Below, piece after piece: positions 4,858-5,496 of a stretch of 5,496 nucleotides of DNA. Origin of the DNA: Acidobacteriota bacterium (GTDB taxonomy: Bacteria > Acidobacteriota > Blastocatellia > Pyrinomonadales > Pyrinomonadaceae); the NCBI GenBank assembly GCA_005790265.1, contig SXVE01000398.1:1-5496 (forward strand). The letters are read 5' to 3'. The notes beneath the pieces were generated by a model that saw only the letters and a program-made list of their open reading frames with translations, did not search any database and was not told the origin of the DNA. Within the stretch, counting starts at the first letter, position 1; each line of letters opens with the position of its first letter. A program made the translations under genes and the position numbers.

Positions 4858-5496
4858 ATGTCTTGGTTTAGCCGAAAAAAGCCGAAAATCGAAGAACAGG
4901 TCAACGACGAAGAACGAAAAGTAAAAACCGAAGGAATTTTCGTAAAATGTCCCGAATGCGACAACGCGCTTTATCGCCGCGAGCTGCGCGAATCGCTTCA
5001 GGTTTGCACGCATTGCGATTATCATTTTCGGCTTCCGGCGCGCGAACGGCTCGACACGCTTTTTGACAACGGCGATTATGAAAAGCTCGACGAGGAAATA
5101 ACGAGTAGCGATCCGCTCGGGTTTGTTGACACAAAACCTTACATCGAGCGCATCGAATCCGCGAAAAAAGCGTCGGGTTTGCCCGAAGCGATTGTCTCGG
5201 GAACCGGTAAAGTCGGCGGACATTTGGTTTATGCGGGCGCGATGGATATGTCGTTTATCGGCGGTTCGATGGGTTCGGCGGTCGGCGAGAAAATCACGCG
5301 GCTTATCGAAAGAGCACTCGAAACAAACGGCGCGGTCGTTATCTTTTCGGCTTCGGGCGGCGCGCGAATGCAGGAAGGAACGTTTAGCTTAATGCAGATG
5401 GCGAAAATTTCCGCCGCGCTCGCCCAACTTCACGAAGCGCGTCTGCCGTTTATTTCCGTGTTGACCGATCCGACGACCGGCGGCGTCACCGCGAGT
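4858..5496 (+). CDS. accD: acetyl-CoA carboxylase carboxyltransferase subunit beta, C-terminus cut by window edge
   Basis: The beta subunit pairs with AccA to move the carboxyl group from biotin on AccB to acetyl-CoA, making malonyl-CoA for fatty acid synthesis. The frame stays open from the ATG at 4858 to the window edge: 213 codons of an expected 280-300. The N-terminal zinc ribbon has CPEC (Cys31, Cys34) and CTHC (Cys50, Cys53). The carboxyltransferase core follows, with MDMSFIGGSMGSAVGEKI (129-146), FSASGGARMQEG (163-174), SLMQMAKISAAL (177-188) and SVLTDPTTGGVTAS at the edge. These match AccD closely, and the zinc ribbon separates it from propionyl-CoA carboxylase beta chains. No clear Shine-Dalgarno precedes the A/T-rich start MSWFSRKKPKIEE, which is itself typical of the family. 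The missing part should hold the remaining crotonase-fold core and C-terminus. Confidence 0.97.
   Translation, partial: MSWFSRKKPKIEEQVNDEERKVKTEGIFVKCPECDNALYRRELRESLQVCTHCDYHFRLPARERLDTLFDNGDYEKLDEEITSSDPLGFVDTKPYIERIESAKKASGLPEAIVSGTGKVGGHLVYAGAMDMSFIGGSMGSAVGEKITRLIERALETNGAVVIFSASGGARMQEGTFSLMQMAKISAALAQLHEARLPFISVLTDPTTGGVTAS

Noticed and set aside
4852..5223. Minus-strand open frame opposite the start of accD
   Set aside because: The plus frame is unmistakably AccD with zinc ribbon and carboxyltransferase motifs; the minus translation is Arg/Phe-rich and unlike any family.
5123..5392. Plus-strand open frame of 89 codons in another frame
   Set aside because: It lies wholly inside accD and has an Arg/Ser-rich composition typical of a shifted reading of that gene.

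Overview
This is an ordinary-looking bacterial chromosomal segment of roughly 50% GC. It carries six protein genes that are complete in the window, one protein gene cut by the right edge, and one tRNA gene cut by the left edge. Four products are confidently recognised: TadA (tRNA adenosine deaminase), SuhB/IMPase, AccD, and a secreted esterase of the esterase D/antigen 85 type. Two more belong to families of poorly known role: a DUF2270 membrane protein and a TFIIB-type zinc-ribbon protein. One secreted protein is not recognised. There are no signs of phage, transposons, CRISPR or transferred DNA. Base and codon use look even across the window. The mix of genes with and without Shine-Dalgarno (SD) sequences would fit an Acidobacteriota-like bacterium, but that placement is a weak inference and no phylogenetic marker here settles it.

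Layout. On the minus strand at the left are tadA and, 42 nt downstream of its stop, a class II tRNA-Ser(CGA) whose 3' end lies beyond position 1. A near-consensus promoter (TTGACA, 17 bp, TATATT) reads leftward into tadA and fixes its start downstream of the longest possible frame. The 256-bp divergent region separates tadA from the plus-strand DUF2270 gene. A second promoter candidate near 1878-1906 precedes a possible transcription unit of three genes: the zinc-ribbon protein, the secreted esterase and the secreted unknown protein, with gaps of 36 and 32 nt. Next come an unusual 63-nt stem-loop and then suhB. A 186-bp gap with another promoter candidate leads to accD, which runs off the right edge.

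How the genes relate. TadA makes inosine at the wobble position of tRNA-Arg(ACG) and sits beside a tRNA gene, so that end is a small translation block. AccD is half of the carboxyltransferase of acetyl-CoA carboxylase, the first step of fatty acid synthesis. The esterase and the unknown small protein are both predicted to be exported and may be co-expressed.

The most interesting non-coding signals are a hairpin that hides the SD of the unknown secreted gene just after the esterase stop codon, and the long near-perfect stem-loop at 3767-3829 with TATAAT in its loop. I saw no convincing new multi-gene system here.
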